From the NCBI GenBank assembly GCA_000711775.1, contig ARYC01002500.1, positions 1-64,000 on the forward strand: 64,000 nucleotides of DNA, given 5' to 3'. The DNA is from Oxytricha trifallax (lineage: Eukaryota; Ciliophora; Spirotrichea; Sporadotrichida; Oxytrichidae). The position numbers were made by a program, and so were the translations under genes. Below, one piece after another: positions 47,043 through 59,953 of the stretch. Numbering within the stretch: the stretch's first letter is position 1; the number at the start of each line of letters is the position of its first letter. The notes under the pieces were generated by a model, which ran no database searches, was not told where the DNA came from, and saw nothing but the letters and a program-made list of their open reading frames with translations.

Positions 47043-48535
47043 ATAAACTTATGTGTTAATTTGTACAAAGGAAATTCAATCTCATGAAACCATGGTCATA
47101 AATCTAACATTCAGCTTAACCTTGGTATAGTATAAATTCACTTCGACCTGTCGAGGACCTCTACAAACCACTCTAAGACTTTCTATTCTTGCTAACGACA
47201 AATAACCTTGATTATAATGATAAAGTTATGTGTTAATTTGTACAAAGGAAATTCAATCTCATGAAACCATGGTCATAAATCTAACATTCAGCTTAAACTT
47301 GGTATAGTATAAAATCACTTCGACCTGTCGAGGACCTCTAAAAACCACTCTAAGACTTTCTATTCTTGCTAACGACAAATAACCTTGATTATAATGATAA
47401 AGTTATGTGTTAATTTGTACAAAGGAAATTCAATCTCATGAAACCATGGTCATAAATCTAACATTCAGCTTAAACTTGGTATAGTATAAAATCACTTCGA
47501 CCTGTCGAGGACCTCTAAAAACCACTCTAAGACTTTCTATTCTTGCTAACGACAAATAACCTTGATTATAATGATAAAGTTATTTGTGTAATTTGTACAA
47601 AGGAAATTCAATCTCATGAAACCATGGTCATAAATCTAACATTCAGCTTAAACTTGGTATAGTATAAAATCACTTCGACCTGTCGAGGACCTCTAAAAAC
47701 CACTCTAAGACTTTCTATTCTTGCTAACGACAAATAACCTTGATTATAATGATAAACTTATGTGTGTAATTTGTACAAAGGAAATTCAATCTCATGAAAG
47801 CATGGTCATAAATCTAACATTCAGCTTAAACTTGGTATAGTATTAAATCACTTCGACCTGTCGAGGACCTCTAAAAACCACTTTAGGACTTTCTATTCTT
47901 GCTAACGACAAATAACCTTGATTATAATGATAAAGTCATGTGTGTAATTTGTACAAAGGAAATTCAATCTCATGAAACCATGGTCATAAATCTAACATTC
48001 AGCTTAAACTTGGTATAGTATAAAATCACTTCGACCTGTCGAGGACCTCTAAAAACCACTCTAAGACTTTCTATTCTTGCTAACGACAAATAACCTTGAT
48101 TATAATGATAAACTTATGTGTGTAATTTGTACAAAGGAAATTCAATCTCATGAAACCATGGTCATAAATCTAACAATCAGCTTAAATTTGGTATAGTATA
48201 AAATCACTTCGACCTGTCGAGGACCTCTAAAAACCACTATAAGACTTTCTATTCTTGCTAACGAAAAATAACCTTGATTATAATGATAAAGTTATGTGTG
48301 TAATTTGTACAAAGGAAATTCAATCTCATGAAACCATGGTCATAAATCTAACATTCAGCTTAAACTTGGTATAGTATAAAATCACTTCGACCTGTCGAGG
48401 ACCTCTAAAAACCACTCTAAGACTTTCTATTCTTGCTAACGACAAATAACCTTGATTATAATGATAAAGTTATGTGTGTAATTTGTACAATCAAAATTCA
48501 ATCTCATGAAACCATGGTTATAATTCGAATATTGA
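47043..48535. repeat. 178-bp tandem array, eight full units and a partial ninth
   Basis: The landmark ttgtacaaag (ttgtacaatc in the last unit) recurs at 47061, 47238, 47415, 47593, 47771, 47949, 48127, 48305 and 48483: period 177, then 178. Each unit holds catgaaaccatggtcataaa, the near-palindrome tcgacctgtcga and cttgctaacgacaaataacc. Units are about 98 percent alike by eye; the ninth diverges after some 50 bp. A lone inverted unit lies at 30948-31115. No coding frame spans the unit. Confidence 0.96.
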
Positions 48536-49874
48536 GCTTAAATATGGAGAGATGGATAGATTTAATGGTATAGTTGGTATCTTGCAGAAGTTATTATATA
48601 ATTTACATGCCTAGCAAATAATCTTTTCGATTTATAGAGTTGGGTCGATTCACTATAAAGAATTAAGCAATATTTTGACAAAGATTTGATTATTAGAGGT
48701 CAGAGAGAGTTTACTAGCTCAACTTTAATTAGGCCAAGCTAAATTTATTAATTAGAATTTATCCTATATAAAACCAACTAAAAAATATAAAATACAGATC
48801 TGCCTCATGACTCTAAATTTATGTGTCTTTAAAATAAATAGAATAATAGCTTCTTTTACTAACTAAAATTACTAATTTTTAAACATTAGCCCCCTATATT
48901 AATCCTATTAAAACCATTAATAAATTAAGCTTTAATACACTACTTTTTATCAATCAAAAACTCAATCAAACTTCTGAAATGATTTTGGTGTTTGGAATGC
49001 TATAGAGTTCCACTCTTTTAAAAATAATAATAACCACTTAATAAATCACTGCCTGCATTAAAATATTTTAATAGAAATGACATATCTTAGTCATTGAAGA
49101 GTCATAAAGATGTTAAAGTTAATTTAAGAAGTTGGATATTAATATATGCTGATGAATAGTTAGCAACTTTTTAGGCTATATCTATTATTCATGCATTCAT
49201 AATTTAGACTCTTTTGATATATGAAACTTTCTATATATCAGCTATAACACTACAATAAAACACCCATATTTAGACATAGCCATTTATATATTATAAAAAT
49301 TGACTCCTTATATAATTAAATAAAAATACCTTATGAAAAATATTTAACTTAGATGACTTATCATAAAAGAACTTTGACTATTGCAGGTTCTTTTTCAGAT
49401 AGAATAATGGTTAATCTACCTCAAATCATCATTTCATATTAAATATGATGAAATATTAACACTTATGCTGTATGAGAACTTTAAATAAATACTCAATATT
49501 ATGTGTTATAGACAATATTAAATTTATTATACTGTGAAAATGTTTTACAATAAACGAGTCAATAATCATAGATCAATTTTTTATATTTGTTACTAAAAGA
49601 TTAATTTATATCATATTTTGATTGTTTAAGGAAGAGTGAAAATATTTAAACATAAAATCCAATATGCATTTTAATAATATTATCCCAATTAATGTAGTTT
49701 GTCTTCTTGTTTTTTCAGAGTATGCTCCTTATGTTATGGCCGTTCTACAGAAAAAATATTTTGATAAGATATCTTTTTTAACATATCCAATTTCTACTAT
49801 TAATTATTAATTATTAAATTAAGCAAACTTTCAATAAATACATCATCAGAGGTAAATGTTGCTCCAATAGACAA
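48536..49874. other. AT-rich stretch, no gene settled
   Basis: AT-rich, with a short plus-strand coding-like patch near 48960-49030 (NQTSEMILVFGML) and an acceptor-like ttgttttttcag near 49719. Nothing further recognised. Confidence 0.35.
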
Positions 49875-50095
49875 ATATATGGATATGTATGTTTCTTGGT
49901 AATTCTTACAGTGCAGCTAAGTCAACATAGTGCATGCTCGAAACTGACATGAATAATTTCAAGAAAATACAAGCAATAATGAATGTATTGGCAAAATAAG
50001 ATTTACTGAAACATACAGTAACTTGAGTCTAGCCAGATCTGATAGAATTAATGCTGAGTGATCCATACCGAAACAATTAAGTATATAAAAGCAAT
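49875..50095 (+). CDS. coding-like exon, function unknown
   Basis: A GC-richer patch reads in one plus-strand frame MYVSWQFLQCSQVNIVHAR, then (through UGA) HEQFQENTSNNECIGKIRF and TETYSNLSLARSDRINAE. Codons are RNY-like and Q is mostly UAA. Neither start nor end is visible, so at best one exon of a larger gene. No family recognised. Confidence 0.35.
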
Positions 50096-52414
50096 ATATA
50101 AAACTAAATATTTAATTCTGTAAAATCAATGCTTTTAGATAAATACACTAATATCTGATTGTCTGGTAGTTCTAATAAATTTATAGAAACATTTCTAGTT
50201 AAATTCAAAGTTGATACTTTTATAAACTTATAAATTTAGCAAATGGTGAAATTTAGACCGTACTAATTTATAATAAATGTATCCGATTTAATAATAATAA
50301 TTGAAAACAATATTTCAACTGACAATTGTCTTTGGTTTTTTCCTAACAACAATTATGGTTTAAGCTATTGGATATCATACTATTGATCAAGTCTAAAAAA
50401 ATAGCAATTATTCTATACTTTTAATGCTTCATTTCTAATTACCAAGTATAAATATATTTATAGTTTATTGATGTATAAATTTATACTTATAATTTATTTA
50501 ATTGTTAATTTAAATTTTTTATTAAGTAAATTAAATAACTACAGCAAGACTATAATGTGGTGGTAAGATTACTATCATACATTCATCACAATAGATAGGA
50601 TGACATATTTGATATAAATACAGGTTATTATCTATAATAATAAGGCCTGCATTAATCTATAAAAATATTCCAGTTAAATTGCAGCTATTATTCTTTAATG
50701 TTCGCATATGTTAACTAATTATTTATAATATTGCCTTAATTAATATTCAGCTTTTTACAGTTTAAATAAAATTTATTTAAAAATAATATTGCTTTATTTT
50801 GAATTATTGATGGCATAAGATTTACTAAAGGTTCATAATTGCTCAATTACTTATCAATATAGCCAAATCTCACATTATTCCAGTCTTTTAGGATAACTTA
50901 ATTATTTTTATAATATTTTGAATCTAATTTTTTTATTATTTTATTATATATGAGCATCCCTTGATTTTTTTCAATTAATTTAAATAAGTTATTTGTTGCT
51001 TTATTTTATTCACTCAAGGATGTTATGTATGTTGCCTATCTTATTAATATTAAAATGACAATTGATTCATTTATATAAAAATTTTTAATGGAGCAATTAT
51101 TTTCATTCCTATAAGTTAGCTTAATAAAATACCACTTATATTAGATACACTATAGCTTTTTAAATCCGGTTTTATTACACTAAAATCTAATTAAATAAGA
51201 GAAGTCATTAGATACTACTACTACCATTTAATGACATATTCACAGCAAAGGAGTTCCAAATTTGAAAGATAAATAAATCACGGATCTCAGTTAATATAAA
51301 TTTGTCTTTTTATTTGATAAATTTTTTTATCAATTCAACTTAATAACTTAGCTTTAAATCTCCCCTGACTTTCTTCATTTTGATAATTTTTCAGATTTAG
51401 TGAAGCTTTCTTGAGAGTATGTATATTGGGCGAATAGATTGTAAATTATCTAAATAAATTTGGTGTATTCCTTTCAATCAAAAAGCGGATGTATATTTCA
51501 GAACAAAACGTATTGAAAGATATAGGGATATGCCTATATCTTCTCAGGACCTAGCTGTTATCTATATTTGATAGTTAAGTCGAGTAAATTAATTGTAAAA
51601 TAAACGATTTAAGATTGACTGTCCATTTATATATTTAGTAATATGGAAATATTAAACTATTAATGTTTATGATAGAATTGATGTAATAGCTATTTTTACA
51701 GATAACAATTTATTTTCCAAGATTTCATCCATGAATTGTATCTTCTGCGTTTTTAATGAGACACATAGTTTAAACGATACTAATATTACTCTTCTGTTCC
51801 TTCTTGTAAATGGAATTCTCAATGAAAAGGAATGAGCATTCTTATAGCAATTCGTAACTATATTGTCAAATAAAAAATAATAAAAAATTTGATTTTATTT
51901 ATGTTTTTTGTAAGAAATATATTTTATTTTTTTTAGTACCTTGCGAATAAGTCATTATCAAATAATTAGAATTCTTTTTACAAGCGATAAGACAGGACAA
52001 AACACAAATTAAATTATAATAAACACAAAACAATTAATTGGTTGTTAGAAACTAATTAAATTCATTTAAACTAAAGAACTAGTGTTAAAGTGTGTAATTT
52101 TGATATAGAATTAAAGCATTTTTTTGAGTAAAAATATTCTACACTAATAGCATTTTTTAATTATAGAATTAACAAGTTCTAAGGCAACATTTAATAGATA
52201 ACTATATTCTTGTAAACAATTAAGATATATATTTTCTTTTGAGATTCTTACTGACTTTTAATATTCAATACTTGATCACTAAATCAATAAACTTCTTGAA
52301 ATATATCCATATTTTAGTTGTCAGAGCTAGCATCTTTTTATCTCAAACAACACTATTTAGATATATCACCGGCTAATAAGATACCAAATATTCCAATGAT
52401 AACCTTAATTCAGT
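50096..52414. other. AT-rich stretch, nothing recognised
   Basis: About 2.3 kb of AT-rich DNA with no convincing frame, repeat or RNA gene. Confidence 0.35.
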
Positions 52415-52609
52415 TCATATTAGATTTAATACTAATAAACTTGTTAATTTATTATCTAATTTGTCAAAAATACGACTAGAATATTGAGCCTTCTTAAGAC
52501 ATTGTTCAATTAAATTTTGACTTAATTTCATCTCTATTAAGTAATTAATCTGATTAAGCACTGATAAAGAACATCTTGAATATGATAACAGGAAAATGAG
52601 CATAGACAT
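52415..52609 (-). CDS. small hypothetical protein, 64 codons
   Basis: Minus-strand frame from ATG 52609 to an UGA at the left end, free of UAA, UAG and other UGA. The product starts with a hydrophobic stretch (MSMLIFLLSYSR) and continues amphipathic (EMKLSQNLIEQCLKKAQYSS). The plus strand over the same bases also reads plausibly, so the strand is not certain. It starts directly after the tail of the LINE-like element on the same strand. Confidence 0.3.
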   Translation of the reverse strand: MSMLIFLLSYSRCSLSVLNQINYLIEMKLSQNLIEQCLKKAQYSSRIFDKLDNKLTSLLVLNLI

Positions 52610-54320
52610 GATAATAATAATAATTTAGATCACAATTAAGTCTCTTGGATCCCCGATCTTATATATAGTGATAATAAATAAGGGACTTTTCCTTTTAGTT
52701 TTTTGTCCTTTTATCTCCATATCGTCATAAGCATCTCATGTTATTATAGTAGATTTAGTGTTTTTAATTTTTTCCATGTTTGAAATATTTCTGTTATAGT
52801 TGTTTTCAAACTAAGTGGATATTTTTCTTGCCGCTTTTACCAAAGATTGATCTTTTTGTTTTCTAGGGATCTAAATCCTAGTTTCAGTTTTTGATCTTAG
52901 ATAAGATCATTAGCCACATCCTTGATGTCTTATGGATCTACCCCTTTTAATACTAGTATATTTTTATAAAAAGTCCTCTCACATCCACTCCTGTGTAAAT
53001 GTTAGAGTAGAGGATTGTAAGATTTAACATTATAGGTAGTGGTTCAATCATAGCGTTACTTAAATGAGAGAATCTTTAATATTCCCAAGCACATATATTT
53101 GCTGCCATTTTAAAAGATTCTCTTATCGTGGTCTATCTTGATCTCTAAGCTGCATAATAAAAGGATTTGTAAATTTTGTTCATAGAAATTAGCGTGATTT
53201 TGATTAAAGCATTTGTGTCTCTGGTATGTCTTCATAATCATTGAGAGCATCTCTTATTATTTGAATTATATGACTGAGAAGGTTTAGTCTAAAATGGAAT
53301 TTTCTAGTAATAAATATTTAGTATTTTTTACAGTTTGATTAATTTAGATCATTTTGTCCTTTAGTTTATTTATAAGAGGTATGTTCCATCCTCCATGATT
53401 TGATACAAAAATATAGTTCCAGAGTGGAGTTGTCATTTAATGGTTTTACTGGTCTTTTGTTGTGTCTTAATACTATATCTACGCTTTGTTATACCAGGTC
53501 TTAGTTGGGGTGTAAGAAATTGAGTTCTTTGTGAACTATCTTTTCTAGATTTTAAAGTTAATTTTAAATTTGTTCTCTTATTACATTAATTGTCTCATCT
53601 TGAAGCAATATAATTTATTTATGGGGGAATATATTCGTTTCATTTATATAGATAGTTGCATCGGTATTTGAAGGTCTTCTTCAAAATTTTTGATCAGAAT
53701 CTGATCTTTTCCAAATTACTATTAGAAATAATACTGATTTGTGATGTTATAGAAGTCTTATTTTAGAACTTGAGACTTGTTCGAGTAGGAACTTGATTCG
53801 TTTTTTATGATATCGGTAGCTATCCAAGAAAAATCTTGAATGAGTTTCCATATTTGAAAGTTTCATGACCTATTTATTGTAGAGTCTCTAGTTTTTCTTT
53901 CTTTGGAATAGAAAGATGAAAATATTTTCTCTTGTTTCTCTCTTTAAGAAGGGATTTTTGCCTTTGAATGAAACTTTAGAATTTGCGATAATAATTAATT
54001 TAACATTATTTTCGTGTGATCGTTTAAGATGTATATTGGACAATACATCTTTTTAAAAAATATTGAATTGAAATATGTTTCAGTTATATAGAACAATTAG
54101 ACTCTTTTCTTAGGTATCTGTAGAAATGATGGAATTATGTTTCATATATTTATCTATTTGTAAATTGATAGAGTTTGTTTTGAATGTGTGGACTAAATTT
54201 GTTAATTGTTTGCTTCATTGTTGTTAACCTTGGATCCACTTCACAAAATTTTAATCATTTAAATTATTGCTTTGACATAATAGAATTTGCTTTAAAAGAT
54301 GCATTCTTTGGGAATACCAA
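52610..54320 (-). mobile_element. LINE-like element, 5'-truncated, copy 2
   Basis: Read on the minus strand, coding stretches run from about 54320 to 52700. They include KEKLETLQQIGHETFKYGNS, LLQDETINVIREQIQNQLQN, SVDIVLRHNKRPVKPLNDNS, RDALNDYEDIPETQMLQSKS and ESFKMAANICAWEY. They are in more than one frame, so the copy is decayed. Directly downstream comes the conserved block (ttatttattatcactatata, gatcggggatcc, ttaattgtgatct) and a (att)n tail at 52625-52610. The order coding region, conserved 3' block, simple-repeat tail is that of non-LTR retrotransposons. No reverse transcriptase or endonuclease motif was recognised, so the class rests on the 3' end and on its repetition at 30.1 and 57.6 kb. 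Confidence 0.5.
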
Positions 54321-54777
54321 GTTTAAAATAATTATAAGATTGTAAAAGAACTTAAAAATAATAAAGTAAAAATAAGCTTTTGGCATTATGAAGATTTTGA
54401 ATAAGAAACAGCATATCGTTGATGACTGAGATACATTTACCCATTTACAACCACATTCTCAAAAACAATCCCAATAAGAATGATCTGAGTTAGTAAAGCA
54501 TTGATATAGTATAGTACAGTTGAGCAGTAGCATCAATCATAAATGTTAAAAATAAAGTAATTCTTAAACTTATGTAAAAATTAAATTGTTATATTTACCA
54601 AATTAATATTAAATGATTATTGTATTCTTCATCTTTTAGTAATATCTGTATGAAAAGTTTGTCTTTAATTCTCATGAAATACTGAAATGAGTTTATTATT
54701 TATATATATATATATATACCTTTATTTAATTTTTAAATATTTCATAATTATTTTAGAAAAGGGAGGAATTAAGAGAA
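54321..54777. other. AT-rich spacer with (TA)n run
   Basis: A (ta)9 run lies at 54701-54718. The part at 54400-54540 is GC-richer and may hold an exon, but no frame or strand could be chosen. Confidence 0.4.
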
Positions 54778-55596
54778 ATGTCAAAGGGCGACGAATAAAT
54801 TATTCAATTAATCTCAAATCGTTTATTAAATGCATTTATTAATGAAGGAATATGACGACTTCTGTTAAACAATTATTAAGAAAATCCAAAAATTATTTAT
54901 TATATACTTAAAAATAGGTAAATTAAAATATATTCAAAAATTAGAAATTTTCATAGATATTTTAGCTGACATGTTTTTATTTTGTTTTAGTTTAAATTTA
55001 ATACATTTTTCAATAGAAAGGAAGAAAATGAAATCACGTTGACTCATGATTAAATGTAAAAACAATTGAAACCTCACACAAAAGCTTAAATTTTTGAGAT
55101 TCAATTCTTCAACAATTGATGAATGTAATGGGATCAGGGCAGAACTAAGCCAATGAATACTAGGTAAAGAGAAATAATTATACCGTGACTGAAGGATAAC
55201 GTTGAAGTGAAGCCATTCACTGTGGATAGTGATGATGATAATCTCAGAGTTGCCAAGTGGAATTGCATATTGAAAGATAGCGCGTTATACTTTGATGTGC
55301 TCACACTGATGCAACAGTGAGAAACCAGATGAAAATTGCAATTGAGATATGATGAGCACTGAAAGGCTAAAAAAGCTAAAGATGTACAATTAAAAAACTG
55401 TGAAAATTACAGTGCTTTACTCAGAAAGTCGGTCGAAACAACAATAATTTTAGAATAAACTCGCTTAACCAAAAAGCCACTTCATTTGAAACCTACCTTT
55501 AGAAAAAAATAAAACGAAAAATGATCCTGAAGCATAATCAAAGAATTCATATTACATAAGATTAAAAACGATAATATGGGAACTTATATTTTTTGA
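54778..55596 (+). CDS. hypothetical protein rich in UGA-encoded Trp
   Basis: Start ATG 54778 (MSKGDEQIIQLISNRLLNAF). The same frame stays coding to an UGA at 55594-55596, about 270 codons. The middle is unmistakably coding: KDNVEVKPFTVDSDDDNLRV, AKWNCILKDSALYFDVLTLM, then after UGA codons QLRYDEH and KAKKAKDVQLKNCENYSALL. About nine in-frame UGA codons occur in contexts that suit Trp, several in a cluster at 55320-55370. The AT-rich part 54918-55016 starts gtaaat and has ag at 54990 and 55016, so it may be an intron. With UGA as stop the gene would be hopelessly broken although no frameshift is seen, which is the strongest single case in the window for sense UGA. No family recognised. Confidence 0.55.
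54918..55016 (+). other. candidate intron
   Basis: gtaaattaaa ... tttttcaatag, much more AT-rich than the coding sequence on either side. At 99 nt it keeps the frame; an alternative acceptor (ttttag) ends at 54990. Not needed to keep the frame open, so support is moderate. Confidence 0.4.
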
Positions 55597-57537
55597 GTGA
55601 AATTAATAAACAATAAGTCATTTTTTTAAATTAATTTTCAGAAATATTTGGAATAAACTGACTCTATTGCCTTATTATAAGACAAAATTAATATTTTTAA
55701 GTTTAAATAACTACTAAGAGATTCATTTTTATCAAACTATTAATTTTATCTTATATTAGGAATGATAAAAAAATTGACAGTTAAAATCTTTATTAAATTT
55801 TCTTGTTTTTTTTATATTTTAATATTACCTATTTTTATGTATTTTATTAATATTTAAAAATAGTATTACTGGCTGAAAATATAAATGCGAATTCTTAGAT
55901 AAAAGCAATCAAAGAATATATGTTGCTTTTCACATTTTGTATCAATTAAATTTTCATAATTTTGTTTATTTACTAAATATAAGGAAACTGGTAAAAGTAA
56001 AAATATATAAACAAAACCCTTTTAATGATATAAGATCAAAATTTTAAATAAGACTATCTTAATTAAACTAAGAAAATATTTTTAAATTATGTATTATTAT
56101 TATTAGCAAAAATTCAATAGATATATATATATATATATATAAAATTTAAATGAATATTTAATTAAATGTTTATTAACTTTTGAAGGTTGACCAGTTAGAA
56201 TATATACATCACTTCATTACTTTAAATAGTACCTGTTGTTTTGAAATCTTCTAAATATCTCATTATATTTTCTTTTAGGAAGAAGCTGCTCAATCTATTC
56301 ATATAATTAATCTAGTTTTTAGCTCTCTAATCAGACAGTTAATACTAAATTATTTTAGACATTTGGAGTAAAACTTATTTTTTAGTTAAGATAATTTGTT
56401 ATTGGGTCTAGCGAAAACACAAATTCAGTCACTTAGGTCAAACTAAATGCCAGAATGTATTGTTAACTTCATAAAGTTTAACCCATTTTTGTATTTCTCC
56501 CCTTTATATCAAATCGATTTCAAATATTCAAAGCATGATTCAAGTTTAGAATTCGTAATCAATTTCGAACAAATGCCCCTTTTTATAGCTTAAAAATTGG
56601 TATATTTTTGAAGATTTCAATATCTTTGAAATTTTAATATCCAAGCTAACATGCTGATCATTCAAAGAGTGTCCTTCATAATTTTATCAAATAAATTTCC
56701 TAATTCATTTACTTAATTACATGAAAAAATTTGGTTCCACTCACTCAAGTCTTTTATGCTCCCCTGTTATAAATAGATATTCTTATTTGACTCTTCATTC
56801 CCCATGAATTTAGTTTGATTATACTATCCATTGTTTATCCTATCTCAGGTATCTATGAAATATCTCCATATGTTTTTTTATATTATTTAAATTATTATTT
56901 TCTATTAAGTTTCTCTTCTCTTTTATTGGGGTCTTCAATTTTTACTTAAGTTAAATTTTATTTTTTTAATTTTGTATTAAAGTTTTTCATTTTCTTTTCT
57001 TAAAGCCTAACTAAGATTAATCTTCTTGTAATCTCTAAACTTCCCGATATACTTAATATAAATTTCATTTCTTGCTTAAAAATTCAATGTCTATAGAAAG
57101 CTTTGATTGAAATTGCTTAACATTATTTTACAAATCTTTGATTGTTTTATTTTTATCCTATAACAATTTTAACTTTTTTCAATCGTTTAATTAATGCTAA
57201 TTTTTTATTGTTAATTTCTTATTTCGATGGTTATCTCTCCACTTCTAGATTTCCATTTAATTCATTTTTTATTTCCTTTTTCTATTTTTACTGTCTATTT
57301 ATTTGAAAATGTCTCAAGTTTCATTATTTAAAAATTTATTGATCTCAAAAAGGCTAGAAATGCGTACAATCAAAACCATTTTTTGAATCATCAAAAATTG
57401 TCGAATTTTGAGATTGTTGATCTGGGGAATTTTTCTATTTAAAAGATTAAATTTTTTTGGAAAAAAATTTTGTAAATTTTAAGATTAATTTTTCACTTTT
57501 TTTTAACTTTTAATACTTTAATTTGATTAATTTTCTT
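55597..57537. other. AT-rich stretch with (TA)n microsatellite
   Basis: A (ta)10 run at 56121-56140. The rest is T-rich on the plus strand (56200-57500) and reads as Phe/Leu/Ile in all frames; the minus strand shows no better frame. No gene called. Confidence 0.4.
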
Positions 57538-57860
57538 AATAATAATATAATAATAATAATAATTAATCCACATCGGGGGCTCAAGGCCCCCCGGATGCAT
57601 ATAGTGGTTATCACTATGTAAGGGACAAGCACTTAAAATAATTAATTTAGAACATTCTGTTCAAGTTATGCTAAGTGTTTATCTTCTTCCTTTTCTGTTG
57701 TTTCCTTTCTTCTTATTGTTGTTGTGTCTTCTCTTGATAAGTCTGTTGCTCTTCTATTTTGTGTGTCTTTTTGGGTTGAGACCTGGATATATTCTCCTGA
57801 TTCTTTGAATCTGAGTCTATTGTCTTTCATTTTCTTAATCATTTTCGTCAATTATTTATG
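57538..57860 (-). mobile_element. LINE-like 3' end, copy 3, with GC-rich hairpin
   Basis: On the minus strand a polar Lys/Gln/Thr/Glu-rich frame (57851-57666; includes KTHKIEEQQTYQEKTQQQQE in one register) ends about 50 bp before a 3' block. That block holds two hairpins: cactat/atagtg at 57617-57601, and gggggc/gcccccc around a 5-nt loop at 57591-57575. It is followed by ttaatt and a (tta)n tail at 57561-57538. The layout matches copies 1 and 2, and the words tccctta and tagtgata are shared; the GC-rich hairpin replaces their gggatcc block. The polar C-terminal tail just before the block recurs in copy 1. No reverse transcriptase domain is visible, so the copy is short or non-autonomous. Confidence 0.5.
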
Positions 57861-59929
57861 AGTCTTTTTTCATTTAGATGTTCATCATTTACAAATTAGA
57901 CTTTTTATTAATTATTAACATGAAATCCAATTAAATTTTTGGCTAATCATTCTAAGCTCTTTTAAAGTTATAACGACTAATTAACTTGCTTAATTATTTG
58001 TACCAGGAATGATAAAAATAATTCTAATTCCCTGTGATTTAAAACTTGTGAAAATCATATCCTCTCTCATTTCTAAATTGTAAAATATTAAATGTGATCT
58101 TATCACTATCACTGGACATATATTCCAGTCGTTATCTTAATTTACTTAGTTTTTATCAATTATATATTACAATTATTATTCTGAAAGTTAATTATTAAAG
58201 CAAAGTCTAAGTTTTAATGTCATTTCAAACTAAGACTCATCAATTAATTTATTCAAATTATTGGTCATTTGAAACCAATACTAAAAATTATTATATTTTT
58301 ATACCACTCTAATTGGAATATATTTATCTTATTATTACTGTCTAATAAGTAAGTATTTAAATTTAGGGTTTTTTAATGTCAAATCTAAAAAACAATCAAA
58401 TCAAATTCATAAAATAAATAATTTGAATAAAACTTAAATGCATAAAAATTTATAACTGAGTTAATAATAAAATGATAATTCAAAAAGACTTTGTTGGATA
58501 TTCAGAGTTGTTTCAACAATTTTCTTATTGGGTCAATTCCAACAATGATAAAAATTGAATTAATATTTATGGAGATATATTTTTATAATCAATTATTGGT
58601 TATAATTTAATACAGCTTAAATTGGAATAACTGAATTACTATGATTACCAAAATTCAATAATTTTGATTAAGATTTTAAATCAACTCTTATGGGTAATTA
58701 ACTGACCTTTCATCATAATTGATGATTAGTTTTTGCTAAAAACGAGATTATTTATTGTAATCATTTCCAATCAATTTGATATGGAGTGAGTGAATTAAAA
58801 TCTATTCAAGAGTTTTGTGATATAACCAGTTTAGTGAAATATAAATCAACCTTAAAAAAAGTAAAATTCATTACAAATAAAAGAAATAATCAATAATAAT
58901 AAAATATATATATGCCTTTTTAACTAAAAGATTTATATGCAGAGACTAAAATAGATCTTTTCTACTTAATCTTAAGCAATAATAGAAAAATCTAACTGAT
59001 CTATGAATAATCAACAACATTTTTATTTACTAAAGCAATAGGAATATGAAAACAATTTCAGTAAGTCTTTTTCAACATGAGTATAAGATAAAAAAGTGAT
59101 TAGGAATTCTGGATATCTATAAGATTAATAAAGTAACATGCAAGTATCAAGATTTACATAATGTAGTGATAAATCTTTGAATAATTTCGTAAACTGATGT
59201 AAACCTCTAAGATCTTACTCTTTATATTTTGGTATATGAAATGAAAATAAATAAAAATGTTGCCCTTTGCTTTTCTGCTTCATTAGAATAAAATATAAAA
59301 TATTTATTAATTAATCTTGCTTGACAGAAAGAGATTTGAATAAAGTTATCTTGCAAAAATCATCATAATAGCGGTAAAAAGTTTAGTGACAGCAAAGTTC
59401 AATTAGAAAAATATTGATTCTAATTTTTCCACTATACTAAGCTTAATCCTGTTATTTAAAAGAGCAAGAGCATCAAAAAATATATGATCAAGCCTAAGAG
59501 ATCATCTATAAATTGCATTTACTAGTAAATAGTTTATTAAATAAATACTATTTCCAGATATTTATGATTAAGTAGAATTTATTCGCGTTGATGAGTTCAT
59601 ATAGAAATAAAATAGAAATTCTGATTAAAAATTTATAAGGATAACAACAGTTCTTATTCAAGATAAAGGACAAAATTATTATTTAAATGTCAATTGTTAT
59701 GTTTTGCTAATCAAAGACATTGATAATATTTTTCTAAAATCAAATGAATTATCAAAATCATTAAGAGTAAAGAATTAATTTGATTAAAAACCTTAAAGCT
59801 AAAAAGATTGTTTTATTAAATCTAACTTTATATAAGTGGTTATAAGCTTAAAAATCTCAAGTAGTCTTACAATTACTTCTAAAATGATCCCTAGGCTGCA
59901 ATAATGACTCCCTAGTATTACAATCCACT
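57861..59929. other. AT-rich stretch, nothing recognised
   Basis: About 2 kb of AT-rich DNA with no convincing frame on either strand. Transposon flanks may reach in from the right end. Confidence 0.35.
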
Positions 59930-59953
59930 ATGCCCTAAATATTTTTAGGGCAT
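59930..59953. repeat. perfect hairpin, 10-bp arms, followed by a T run
   Basis: atgccctaaa and tttagggcat pair perfectly around tatt, with six T after the right arm on the plus strand. It lies just beyond the C-terminal side of the minus-strand transposase. Confidence 0.85.
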
